64,000 bases of DNA from JAJRVM01 sp041752115 (GTDB lineage Bacteria; Planctomycetota; Planctomycetia; Pirellulales; Pirellulaceae): the NCBI GenBank assembly GCA_041752115.1, contig JBGSHS010000277.1, positions 22,641 through 86,640 of the forward strand, in the 5' to 3' direction. The notes under the pieces were generated by a model that was not told where the DNA came from, did no database searches, and was given only the letters and a program-made list of their open reading frames with translations. Position numbers and translations under genes: made by a program. Within the stretch, counting starts at the first letter, position 1; the number at the start of each line of letters is the position of its first letter. Positions 8,619 to 16,860 of the stretch are shown one piece after another.

Positions 8619-11183
8619 ATGAGAATCACGTTCGCCGTCGGCCTGATCGGGATCGGCTGGTGGTCGTCACTGGCGCTCGCACAGGACTCTCCCCCGCCGG
8701 TCGGTTTCTTCAATTCGTATCCGGCCGTCGAGCAGGGGATGGAAGTGGAGATGCATGAGACCTCTCCGTCGCTTGTGACCTGCATTGCCGGCGGGTTTTC
8801 TACCGTGCGTGAGCAGGGTCGTTACGACTTCACAACGCTTGACCGCCAGATCGACTTCGCCGTGCGTCACAACTTGCCCTTGTCGATTATCAGCGAAATC
8901 AATCCGCTGTTCTCCTCGCCGTGGCTGGTACAGCAGGCGCGCGAGGCGGGCCAGCTGGTGCGGAGTGGTACTGGAGTGACTGGCAACACGCCCTCGTTAA
9001 CATCGCCGGTCATGCGGCGAGCTCAGCAAGAGCTGGTGGAACAGGTCATCGGGCATCTGCATCAGCACCCACAGGGCAGCGCAGTTCGGTACATCCATCC
9101 TGGTGCCGAGTGGTGGTTTCCTTACGCCGAGCGTTATGGCGAAGGTGACGTCGAGCAGTTTCGCAACTGGCTCGAAAGCCGCTACGGGACCATCGACAGG
9201 TTGAACCTTGCCTGGGATGCTTCCTATCCCTCATTCGCTCAAGTACAGCCGCCGCGTCTGGAACTGGTGGGCAACTTGATGGATACCCAACTGATCGCCC
9301 CGGTGTCGCTCGATGCCGGCTATCAGGATTGTTCCTGGAGCACTCCCCAGGCGACCGATCCGCAGGCCACGGCCGAGGCGGGCGTCATCCAAGTAACTCC
9401 CGGCCACACCTATACGCTCACGGCATGGGCGCGCGGTGAGAACGTGAGGGGACGCGGAGCCTATCTGGAACTGGCGTGGGTGCGCGGCCAAGGGGGACCG
9501 CCACTGGCCATCGATTCGAGTAACAATCTACGGGCCGGCAGAGAGTGGCAGCCGTTGTCCGTCACCGCGACGGCTCCGCGCGACGCTCAGCGGGCATGGC
9601 CACTGCTCAAATTCGCCGGAACCGGCACGGTGATCTTCGACGACGTGCGACTGTGTGAAGGAGAAAGCGCATCCAATTTAGCTCCCAACGGTGATTTCGA
9701 AACGGGAGTGCAGACTCCTGCGCAGTGGTCGTTTCAAAACTGGACGGGTGGCCCCAACGTGACATCCTCATACCTGCGTGAAGGCGGACGCACAGGGGGC
9801 GGCTGCGTCGCTCTGAGGATTCAGCCGCTGGACCCATCGGTGCGCGGCTTCACCAATGAACAGGCTGCCACCTACGATTTCACCCTCTACTGGTACGAAA
9901 CGGCCGCGCGCTACGTGAATGACATGTCGGCGCTCGTTAAACAACAGGATCCTTCACGCACGACCGTCAGCTATCTGACGTATTCGTTTGCTTATCCCGC
10001 CGAGTGGGACTACACGCAGCAGAACGCGATCGCACCCGACGCCGTAGCGCGCGCAGGTCGCGACATCGATGTGCTCGGTATGCAGCTCTGCGCCGCAGAC
10101 GGCGATCCCTATCGAGCCACCGCCTGCCTGGACGTCGTACGCAAATATGGCAAGCCGATGTGGGTCGTCGACCTGGTCGACTTCACGTCGGGCGTCCATT
10201 CGGGACTTGCCGCGATGGACAAGGCCAGCCAGGCGGTTGTCGCCCACGGAGCGGAAGGGATTGTCTACTGCGGTTGGCATTTAACCGTCGTGCCCGACTA
10301 CAGTTTCTGGCCCGCCTTCTCCACACCAGGACTTCAGCGGATGATCACCATGGCTCAGGAAGGCATCCAACGCACTCGTGGCCTGACGATTGATCCCCGC
10401 GCGGCCTTGATCCACACGATGATGCCGCTCTCTCCGAGCGACGACGAGCAAAGCGGGAACGACTTCCGCAGTTTCATGGGCTGGTACAAGATCTTGCAGT
10501 CAATGCAGGAGACGTTCGACGTCGTAACACTCCGTGAACTGGAGCTGAATCCCGACGCTCTGGCACGCTATCGCTATGTCATCGTGCCCGACTGCCGCTG
10601 CCTGCCTCGGCAGGCCTTGGCGACGCTGTCCGCTTATGCGGCCAACGGTGGCCGGCTGATCGCGGCCGGAAGATTCGCCCAGAGTGACGAGCACGGCCGG
10701 GAGATCGAGGGGACGCGGCGTGATCTCTGCCCACGGACACAACTTGCCGATTTCGGACGCGACTATGCTGGAGTCTTAAAGCGGGACCGGCATGCCGGCA
10801 ACACGCCCCCTCTGTTCCTGTGGCGCCCCGACAGTCCGGCAACCGAACAGGCTCGTCTGGCCGCTCAGCAAGCGGTGCGGAACTACCTGCAGCAAGCCGG
10901 GATCCTGCCGCGGATCGAACTCCAGCAGGACGCCCCGCAGATCCACTGCGTCTTTTGGCAGAGCAACACCAGGCAGCTGGTCTACCTGGTGAATATGGGT
11001 CAGCAAAAGGCCGGCAGCAACGTGCTGCAGATAAGAGACTGTCCTCACGGGACCTTGCAGTTGCGCGCCGATATGGCGGTGGTCCCGTCTCAGAGCACAC
11101 TGGTCAATGGCGTGCGGCAGATTACGTTGCCCGAATTCGAACACTGCTGTCTCGTGGAACTCAGCGCACCGGGCGTAGAATAG
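8619..11183 (+). CDS. GH42-like beta-galactosidase-type glycosidase with inserted carbohydrate-binding domain
   Basis: The ATG at 8619 begins a signal peptide (MRITFAVGLIGIGWWSSLALA), giving 854 residues; the frame upstream is only repeat. GH42-like text is clear: QFRNWLESRYGTIDRLNLAW after GAEWWFPYAERYGEGD, where family members normally read N-E. A C-terminal class I glutamine-amidotransferase-like fold follows (RYVIVPDCRCLPRQAL, YAANGGRLIAAG), as in GH42 trimerisation domains. Between barrel strands, residues about 220-420 hold two beta-sandwich modules (VTPGHTYTLTAWARG; NLAPNGDFETG) of the CBM4/9-like kind. The expected nucleophile segment reads KPMWVVDLVDF, with Asp where GH42 has Glu. 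Activity is therefore uncertain. Probable role: extracytoplasmic glycan cleavage or binding. Confidence 0.75.
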   Translation: MRITFAVGLIGIGWWSSLALAQDSPPPVGFFNSYPAVEQGMEVEMHETSPSLVTCIAGGFSTVREQGRYDFTTLDRQIDFAVRHNLPLSIISEINPLFSSPWLVQQAREAGQLVRSGTGVTGNTPSLTSPVMRRAQQELVEQVIGHLHQHPQGSAVRYIHPGAEWWFPYAERYGEGDVEQFRNWLESRYGTIDRLNLAWDASYPSFAQVQPPRLELVGNLMDTQLIAPVSLDAGYQDCSWSTPQATDPQATAEAGVIQVTPGHTYTLTAWARGENVRGRGAYLELAWVRGQGGPPLAIDSSNNLRAGREWQPLSVTATAPRDAQRAWPLLKFAGTGTVIFDDVRLCEGESASNLAPNGDFETGVQTPAQWSFQNWTGGPNVTSSYLREGGRTGGGCVALRIQPLDPSVRGFTNEQAATYDFTLYWYETAARYVNDMSALVKQQDPSRTTVSYLTYSFAYPAEWDYTQQNAIAPDAVARAGRDIDVLGMQLCAADGDPYRATACLDVVRKYGKPMWVVDLVDFTSGVHSGLAAMDKASQAVVAHGAEGIVYCGWHLTVVPDYSFWPAFSTPGLQRMITMAQEGIQRTRGLTIDPRAALIHTMMPLSPSDDEQSGNDFRSFMGWYKILQSMQETFDVVTLRELELNPDALARYRYVIVPDCRCLPRQALATLSAYAANGGRLIAAGRFAQSDEHGREIEGTRRDLCPRTQLADFGRDYAGVLKRDRHAGNTPPLFLWRPDSPATEQARLAAQQAVRNYLQQAGILPRIELQQDAPQIHCVFWQSNTRQLVYLVNMGQQKAGSNVLQIRDCPHGTLQLRADMAVVPSQSTLVNGVRQITLPEFEHCCLVELSAPGVE

Positions 11184-11247
11184 GACCGGCAGACGGGGCT
11201 GATATTAGACGGTATTCCCGTGAAGTGGTTCTACGAATGACGGTCGA

Positions 11248-11412
11248 GTGGCACTTGCTTCGCCAGTGCGAAGTGACGTTATCTTTTCGTTCGACTGTCG
11301 CGCTGACAAATGCGACCAGCCTGCTCGCGGTCGATGAGCGGCTCGACGAGGTGGCTGCCCGTCATCGCGCGGCGCAACTGAGTTCGTCTATTAGCAGACC
11401 CGTCGACGACAA
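11248..11412. repeat. Dispersed repeat, copy 1 (about 165 bp)
   Basis: This stretch matches 12342-12508 at roughly 80 percent identity by eye. It opens with an imperfect palindrome GCACTTGC-TTC-GCCAGTGC at 11251-11269 and shares blocks such as GTCGCGCTGACAAATGCGAC and GCGCAACTGAGTTCG. It occupies most of the 305-base gap between the GH42-like gene and the nucleotidyltransferase. No other gene is seen in that gap. Confidence 0.85.
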
Positions 11413-11465
11413 CCACCGTCAGGGCTTTGGGAAAATCCACACAGGCTTGCGTGATTCCAGCTTCA

Positions 11466-11484
11466 GCACTGGCAGAGCCAGTGC
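11466..11484 (-). terminator. Perfect palindrome GCACTGGC-AGA-GCCAGTGC just past the nucleotidyltransferase stop
   Basis: Eight-base perfect arms with a three-base loop lie 4 bases beyond the stop codon of the minus-strand nucleotidyltransferase gene. There is no T-run, so this may be a REP-like palindrome rather than a true intrinsic terminator. The same palindrome with a different loop opens the repeat at 12345-12363. Confidence 0.5.
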
Positions 11485-11488
11485 CACC

Positions 11489-12145
11489 TTACGCGAAGCC
11501 GGCTTCTTCGCTGGCCTGCTGGACCCAATGGTCGAAGGCGGACACGTAGTCGGCGTGGACGCGCAAGAGATGCTCTCGAATCGCGCCAATCTGCTCCGGG
11601 TTGGCCTGAATCAGCTTGAGTACGTCGGCGAGGTCCTGAGTTCGGCTGGCGGCAAGCTTCAGTTCGATCAGAGCCGGCAAGCTGGCGTATCGCAGCACCG
11701 TTCCCGACCCACCGATGTGGCTGGGGTGGGGAATTGTCGTCGGGGCCGGCCTGGAGGGCGTTCCAGGCCGTTGGCCCTCGGGAAGAATGTCGACGTCGAC
11801 CCCCGTCTCGCGATGCAACAACTTGGGCCATCGTCCGGCCGGGACCGGCAGCACCTGGAAGCCGGCAAGACTGGCCGCCTGCAGAAATCCCTCCACGTGC
11901 GCCGCTGGCAGAACGATGTCGATGTCCTGAGTAACCCGTCCCACGTAACCGTGCCGCCACACTGCCCATCCGCCGCCCACAACGGACTCGCACCCGGTCG
12001 CCGCCAGCAGATGATCTAACGCCTTGACGACTCGGCCGTAACGGCCGGGCAAGTCCTGCGGCTCAAACATGTTTTCCCTTCCGACACGAAGCTGGTCGGC
12101 CAGATGCAATCGTTCCGTGAGCAAATCCAAGGTCATCTGTCCCAT
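11489..12145 (-). CDS. Nucleotidyltransferase-fold protein (AbiEii/MNT-like)
   Basis: A 218-residue cytosolic protein. The core GGGWAVWRHGYVGRVTQDID contains the Gly-Gly, His-Gly and Asp-x-Asp spacing of minimal nucleotidyltransferases (residues about 55-77). It is followed by GVDVDILPEG as the third acidic strand and an alpha-helical tail (PALIELKLAASRTQDLADVL) common in this group. Relatives act as toxins in type IV toxin-antitoxin or MNT/HEPN modules, or as housekeeping tailoring enzymes. No HEPN or AbiEi partner is adjacent, so a toxin role is not supported. The neighbourhood is decayed (truncated DUF4058, hipBA relic), which hints at an old accessory insertion. Confidence 0.7.
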   Translation of the reverse strand: MGQMTLDLLTERLHLADQLRVGRENMFEPQDLPGRYGRVVKALDHLLAATGCESVVGGGWAVWRHGYVGRVTQDIDIVLPAAHVEGFLQAASLAGFQVLPVPAGRWPKLLHRETGVDVDILPEGQRPGTPSRPAPTTIPHPSHIGGSGTVLRYASLPALIELKLAASRTQDLADVLKLIQANPEQIGAIREHLLRVHADYVSAFDHWVQQASEEAGFA

Positions 12146-12186
12146 AGTGCTTCACCCACTCGCTGGATAGCCGCCTGCCCACAGCA

Positions 12187-12903
12187 TTATTCTACAGGCA
12201 CACACTTCGTGGGCCAATCATGGGTGCCGATCGTGGCTCTCGCGCAGGTCCGCAGCAGCCGTACGAAATGACAATCTCGTCGATTCGCAGCAGACGGCAT
12301 TGCAGCGCCTTGTTCTCGCCCTCCGCGAGCAGGTCGAATCGGTGGCACTGGCTTCGCCAGTGCGAAGCGGTGATATCTTCCCATCCGACTATCGCGCTGA
12401 CAAATGCGACAAGCCTGCTCGAGGTCGATGAACGACTCGACGTGGTGGTTACCCGACATCGCGAGGCACAACTGAGTTCGCCCATCAGAAGCCCCATCGA
12501 CGACAAACGAACGCATCGCATGGCGAGACGATTTGTTGCCAGGTGACACGATCTCCAACAGAGCTACGATCCGGTCGCCACTGATGTGACGGATCACGAG
12601 GGTGCGGCGTTTCAAGACGTAATCGTTCGTCTCCGCCTCGGCGCGAATCCGCGTCCGAGGCGGTATCATGGCAACCGTCATCGTCTGATCGACGGCGGAG
12701 CGGTCGGTGCCGGACTCCGTTTCCTGTGTCTCTTGTAGCGTCAGCACATCCGGCCCCAGCGGCCCGGCAATCGGCTCGGCCTGCGCGTAGTAATCCGCCG
12801 GCAGCAGGCCGCCATTCAACACATTGCGGAACTCGGTGATCCAGGCCATGTGGAAATCGTGCCAGGTTCCGGCCGACACTCGGGTCCAGTCATGAATCGG
12901 CAT
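12187..12903 (-). pseudogene. DUF4058 family protein, C-terminal half replaced by repeat
   Basis: The start is the ATG ending at 12903, preceded by GGAGG at good spacing. The first 134 residues are a standard planctomycete DUF4058 N-terminus: MPIHDWTRVSAGTWHDFHMA, NVLNGGLLPADYYAQAEP, RRTLVIRHISG and RIVALLEIVSPGNKSSRHA. Immediately after RHAMRSFV, near base 12502, the family sequence ends. The frame then runs through the 12342-12508 repeat and unrelated DNA until a stop at 12187. Family members normally continue with a long hydrophobic-rich C-terminal half that is missing. I therefore regard the gene as truncated; a stable short protein cannot be excluded. Function of DUF4058 is unknown, though the N-terminal half looks nuclease-like. 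Confidence 0.7.
12342..12508. repeat. Dispersed repeat, copy 2, lying inside the 3' half of the DUF4058 gene
   Basis: This is the second copy of the 11248-11412 repeat. It starts with the perfect palindrome GCACTGGC-TTC-GCCAGTGC (12345-12363). Its far end at about 12502 coincides with the point where recognisable DUF4058 protein sequence stops. Confidence 0.85.
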
Positions 12904-12943
12904 GGAAGACCTCCGTCCAACGATCGCGGCAAACAACCTGTTG

Positions 12944-13252
12944 TTACATTCTATCCCGCGCTAGTACCGTTGGACACGGGCGCCAACTGTTCCAGCGGAG
13001 TCCCTCATGGAGGTGATGAGCGAGAGGAATTCGGCAACTCTTTCTCGCGTCCGGCGCCGACTGCGGCGATCGGGGCGAATCGCCGTGTTGACTCCGGCTC
13101 CGCCAAGGACGGTCGCCTGACGCGGGGCCAGGTCGAGGGCTTTGGACGGGATTCGCCTGATAGGCGGGCAGTGACCCAAACACGTACCCTTCGGCGTCCT
13201 GACGGAGAATCCCTGCTGGAGCATCACGGTAATCGACGTTAGCTTGCCGCAT
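12944..13252 (-). pseudogene. HipA-like toxin N-terminal fragment (relic)
   Basis: The first ~35 residues (VDYRDAPAGILRQDAEG, then YVFGSLPAYQANPV) match the conserved start of HipA-family kinases, which usually read as a short-chain beta domain with AGxLxxDxxGxYxFxYxxxYL. After NPV the frame degenerates. A neighbouring minus-strand frame (SKALDLAPRQATVLGG) looks more like the expected continuation, suggesting a frameshift. The catalytic kinase domain is absent altogether. The ATG at 13252 overlaps the stop of the upstream HTH fragment, as in intact hipBA operons. Assignment is based on motif memory only. Confidence 0.5.
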
Positions 13253-13436
13253 CGGATCGCTTCTGGGTCAGCGTGACTTCGAGTCCGAGTACGCTGGCGA
13301 TCTTGGAGAGCTGCTCAAGGGTGGGGGGGCCCCGACCACTTTCGAGTGCGGTCAATCTCCGAACACGCACCCAGGCTGGCATGATCTCGCTGTTGACGTC
13401 ATTCCACTGGTCATTGTTTGCTATATCGTTCATCAT
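13239..13436 (-). pseudogene. XRE/HipB-like helix-turn-helix fragment (relic antitoxin)
   Basis: A 65-residue frame whose second half (LTALESGRGPPTLEQLSKIA, then SVLGLEVTLTQ) is a good match to the end of an XRE/HipB DNA-binding domain. The first half lacks the usual first two helices, so the domain is incomplete. It overlaps the HipA-like fragment by 14 bases, with ATGCGGCAAGCTAA containing both signals. Together they look like a dead hipBA toxin-antitoxin pair. Confidence 0.55.
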
Positions 13437-13523
13437 GGGAGACGGCGTGACGCGTCATTGTGACCATTAATTGGGAACCCCAGTGGGTCCACCACAGGAA
13501 CTCAGCAAGAGGTGAGGGTGCCG

Positions 13524-14816
13524 ATGAGTATCAGGCTGCAGCTGGTGCATCCACGCGATGAGATCATGGCCACCATGGAACGGATCTATCGCTATCGGAT
13601 GACAACGACGTCGGGAGGGAACCTCTCGATTCGTGAAGGCAACGGAGACATATGGATCTCGCCGGCTCGCGTCGATAAAGGGAACCTGACGCGGGGCGAC
13701 ATTGTCTGTGTCCAACCCGACGGCACGGTGCTGGGTCCGCATCGACCGTCGTCCGAATACCCGTTCCATCAGGCGATCTATGCAGTGCGCCCCGATGTGC
13801 GTGCGATCGTACATGCCCACCCGGTGGCACTGGTCGCCTTCAGCATCTGCCATCGGACGCCCGATACGCGACTCTTCCACCAGGCACACCACGTGTGCGG
13901 CACACCTGGATTCGCTCCGTATGCACTGCCGGGCAGCGTCGCACTGGCCAGCAATATCGCCGCCTCATTCCGAGCAGGCTCAAACTGCGTCGTGCTGGAG
14001 AATCACGGCGTAGTGGTCGCTGGGGATTCGCTGTCGGAGGCCTTTCAGCGATTTGAGGCGTTGGAATTCGCCGCCAAGACCATTATCAAGGCGAGCAACC
14101 TGGGCGAAGTGCGCTATCTGTCCCAGCAGCAACTCCTTCGGGCACAGAACCGGCGCGTGGAACTCGCTGCATGTGAGGCGCAGGAGGCGAATACGGCGGA
14201 GAAAGAGCTGCGAAGAGAGCTGAGCGAGTTTGTTCGGCGCGGGTATCGTCAGCGACTGCTGATCAGTACCGAAGGGAGCTTCTCGGCGCGGCTCGATACC
14301 GACTCGTTCCTCATCACTCCATCACGCATCGATCGGGGCGTGCTGAATATCCACGACTTCGTGCTGGTGCGCAACGGCTGTTGTGAACGTGGCCAGCAGC
14401 CCAGCCGTGCCACGCTCGCTCACCAGGCGATCTACCGGCGTCACCCGTCAATCCAGTCCATCGTTTTCGCTCATCCAGTCAATGCGACGGCCTTCAGCGT
14501 CACGGCGACCGAGCTGGATGCGCGCACGATTCCGGAAAGCTACATCTTCCTGCGCGACGTGGCTCGCGTTCCCTATGGACTGCACTTCCAGGAGAATGAG
14601 GACATCGCCGACTATGTCTCCCCGACCGCTCCCGCGGCAATCCTGGAAAACGACGGTGTACTGGTTACCGGCAAGAGTGTGCTGGATGCCTTCGATCGTC
14701 TGGAAGTGCTCGAGTCGACCGCCGAAGCGATCATTAATGCCCGCCCGCTCGGCCCCTTGGCCGCCATGCCGGACGCCACGATCGATGAACTGAAACAGGC
14801 GTTCCTGAAGCCCTGA
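13524..14816 (+). CDS. Tandem class II aldolase/adducin-type protein (two domains)
   Basis: A 430-residue protein starting at the ATG at 13524; a GTG at 13512 is in frame, but GAGGTGAGGG fits the ATG better. It contains two class II aldolase domains in one chain, residues about 5-190 and 225-415. Domain 1 keeps the metal-binding motif H97-A-H99 and the E159-N-H161-G segment typical of fuculose-1-phosphate aldolase and its relatives. Domain 2 has F315-A-H317 and E375-N-D377-G instead, so two metal-binding histidines are lost. The most likely arrangement is one catalytic and one structural or regulatory domain. Substrate (a sugar phosphate or acyl-sugar) is not determined. It is flanked by relic DNA upstream and a convergent barrel gene downstream, and is not in an operon. 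Confidence 0.85.
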   Translation: MSIRLQLVHPRDEIMATMERIYRYRMTTTSGGNLSIREGNGDIWISPARVDKGNLTRGDIVCVQPDGTVLGPHRPSSEYPFHQAIYAVRPDVRAIVHAHPVALVAFSICHRTPDTRLFHQAHHVCGTPGFAPYALPGSVALASNIAASFRAGSNCVVLENHGVVVAGDSLSEAFQRFEALEFAAKTIIKASNLGEVRYLSQQQLLRAQNRRVELAACEAQEANTAEKELRRELSEFVRRGYRQRLLISTEGSFSARLDTDSFLITPSRIDRGVLNIHDFVLVRNGCCERGQQPSRATLAHQAIYRRHPSIQSIVFAHPVNATAFSVTATELDARTIPESYIFLRDVARVPYGLHFQENEDIADYVSPTAPAAILENDGVLVTGKSVLDAFDRLEVLESTAEAIINARPLGPLAAMPDATIDELKQAFLKP

Positions 14817-14881
14817 CGCGTCCTGCCGGTTTTTCTGCGCGTCTTAGCGTACGACGTCGTCCGCCCCGTGACCGGGAAAAG

Positions 14882-14930
14882 AGCTCACGCGAAGGCGCCA
14901 AGATGAGAAGACGCGGAGAAAGGACGTGAC
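14882..14930. repeat. Dispersed CTCACGCGAAGGCGCCAAG-type element
   Basis: The text GCTCACGCGAAGGCGCCAAG followed by GACGCGGAGAAAGGA is one member of a family of short intergenic elements. A related copy in opposite orientation lies at about 39182-39211 (CGCGCCTTTGCGCCTTGGCG). It lies between two convergent genes. Confidence 0.6.
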
Positions 14931-14951
14931 GTGAAGAGAAGGCCAGTGGCT

Positions 14952-16565
14952 CTACCAGCGACCTTCCAGCCCCACGTTGGCGCCATGCAGCCAGTAGTCG
15001 GTTTCTGCGAAGCCGAAAACGGGACGCAGGGGGCCGGCCAGTGGTGAGATTGGAGGAGGAAGCTGATCGGGGTTGATGTCCAGATCAATCTGATCGCCCG
15101 GCCGCACCACGGTTCCCCAGTAAATGAACGAGTAGCCGACAGTGGCGCGCAGTCGCGGGAAGATGGCGAACCCCACAGTAACGCCCAGCTCGGGGATCAC
15201 GGCAAACCGGTTGCGGGAATAGGTGCCGATATTCGATGGCAGCGCGAGCAAGCCACTATCGTAGAAGACGGAGTCGCCGCCCGGAATCGATGCGCTCGTA
15301 GCGCCTTGGATCGTCACTTCCTGCTGCACGTTGCCCACCGCCGTCTTGACCAGCAGATCGACCGACCACTTCCCCCAGCCAGCCTGCCACGTCATGCCGA
15401 GGTCACCGCCATGGAACTGATTGCGGGTATCAAACTGATCGCTGATCAAGAAACTCACCGGAATGTCCGATCCGATGGATGTCAGATTCTCACTGATCGC
15501 CAGTCGCTCGGTCAAACGCATGTGACGGTATCCCAACAGCACATCGACCCGCGAAAAACCGGTTCCCTGATCGCCACAGAATGTCTCACCCGCCATCAGC
15601 TCTCGAAAAGCGAGACCAGCCGATTGCAGTTGAGAACTCGCGGTTACCGTCACATCACCACCGAGCACACCGGGATAGGCAATCAACTGCGAGTCCTGGC
15701 GGGCCGGCGGATCGAAATCTTCGGTAAAGGGATCACGCGGATTGATGTTGAAGAACGGCCGGGCCAGAATGTCCGTCGTCTCACTGCTGGCCGAAAACAT
15801 CTCACTCCCGTTGGCCAGCGTGAAATACTCGCCTTGCACGCCGTAACGGTTCTTGGCATCAAACCACACGCCCCCACGAAAACGTAGGCCGTTGCGGCCG
15901 CTGGTGAAGATGTCTTCGGAGCCATACAGAATCTGCGTGTCCGGCTCCCCCAGTACCCCCGCATCCTCCCGCGCCGTTCCTGTCGGGCTGGTTGTGACAA
16001 GCGGCGGAATGTGCATGCCGTTGGCAAACCAGTACAGGTACTCAGCACTCCCCCACACCCAACCTCGCGGTCCCCACGACTCGGGAACCAACCGGTCGGA
16101 CACCGCCACGGGAGCGGTTGCGACCTGAGGCACCGCCACCGGCTGCAAATGTCCTGTCTGAGCAATTTGGCCAGGAATAGCCGGGTCGAAGAGGGAGCGA
16201 GTGGTAACGGTACCGGCCGGCTGCTTCGGCAGAGCCAGCTCGTCCACCCACAGACGTGTCTCCGCACCGGTACGCAGCGTTGATTCGCGCACCGTCGCTT
16301 CCACGTTCTGCCCTACAAAACTGTTCATGTCGAGCGATTTGCGCGGAATCAGATAAGCCTCCGGCTGGCCGTCAGCTCCCACCAGCACATAGCCTTCCGG
16401 ACGCAACTCCAGTTTGCCCACCATGACATACTGACCGGTGCGCGGTGTGGCGGCAATCTCCAGAGGTTCCACGAGCTTCGTGAGCTGCGCCTGGCTCACG
16501 CTCGGCACACAGAACAACACGCCAATGACAAGGTTCTGCCAGGCAGATCGGTAACGATCGCACAT
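14952..16565 (-). CDS. BBP7-family outer-membrane beta-barrel protein
   Basis: A 537-residue exported protein with signal peptide LVIGVLFCVPSVSQAQ. Residues 30-130 form a non-barrel region (EPLEIAATPRTGQYVMVGKL). From WGSAEYLYWFANGMHIPPLV onward, the sequence alternates short hydrophobic strands and polar loops. GGVWFDAKNRYGVQGEYF, RVDVLLGYRHMRL, GMTWQAGWGKWSVDLLVKTAVGN and LRATVGYSFIYW are typical of the planctomycete BBP7 barrel (WxxAExL opening motif, final aromatic W as the C-terminal residue). The protein is expected in the outer membrane; cargo or function is unknown. It is the only gene in its transcription unit, with a 295-base gap upstream in which I see nothing notable. Confidence 0.88.
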   Translation of the reverse strand: MCDRYRSAWQNLVIGVLFCVPSVSQAQLTKLVEPLEIAATPRTGQYVMVGKLELRPEGYVLVGADGQPEAYLIPRKSLDMNSFVGQNVEATVRESTLRTGAETRLWVDELALPKQPAGTVTTRSLFDPAIPGQIAQTGHLQPVAVPQVATAPVAVSDRLVPESWGPRGWVWGSAEYLYWFANGMHIPPLVTTSPTGTAREDAGVLGEPDTQILYGSEDIFTSGRNGLRFRGGVWFDAKNRYGVQGEYFTLANGSEMFSASSETTDILARPFFNINPRDPFTEDFDPPARQDSQLIAYPGVLGGDVTVTASSQLQSAGLAFRELMAGETFCGDQGTGFSRVDVLLGYRHMRLTERLAISENLTSIGSDIPVSFLISDQFDTRNQFHGGDLGMTWQAGWGKWSVDLLVKTAVGNVQQEVTIQGATSASIPGGDSVFYDSGLLALPSNIGTYSRNRFAVIPELGVTVGFAIFPRLRATVGYSFIYWGTVVRPGDQIDLDINPDQLPPPISPLAGPLRPVFGFAETDYWLHGANVGLEGRW

Positions 16566-16860
16566 GACCGGATTCCGGCATCAAGAAGAGATGGCACGAT
16601 TCGGCATCGTGCAGAAAAAGGAGTCGGCGACTTGTAGCGGAAAAAACAACTTTCCGCAAGATCGAGCTCAAGTTTCTCGATCGGCCGGCCGAGCCGCGAA
16701 CTCAGGACCCAGATTGGTCCACACTGCTTCCTATCGCGTGTCTGCTGAGCCTCCGTCGGTATCACGCTGACAAAACGTGCACCAGCGCTCAACAATGACA
16801 CTGCCGGCGCCCCCAACCGCCTCATCGGCTGACTCTGCATGCTCAGCCCCCAGAGGCAGA

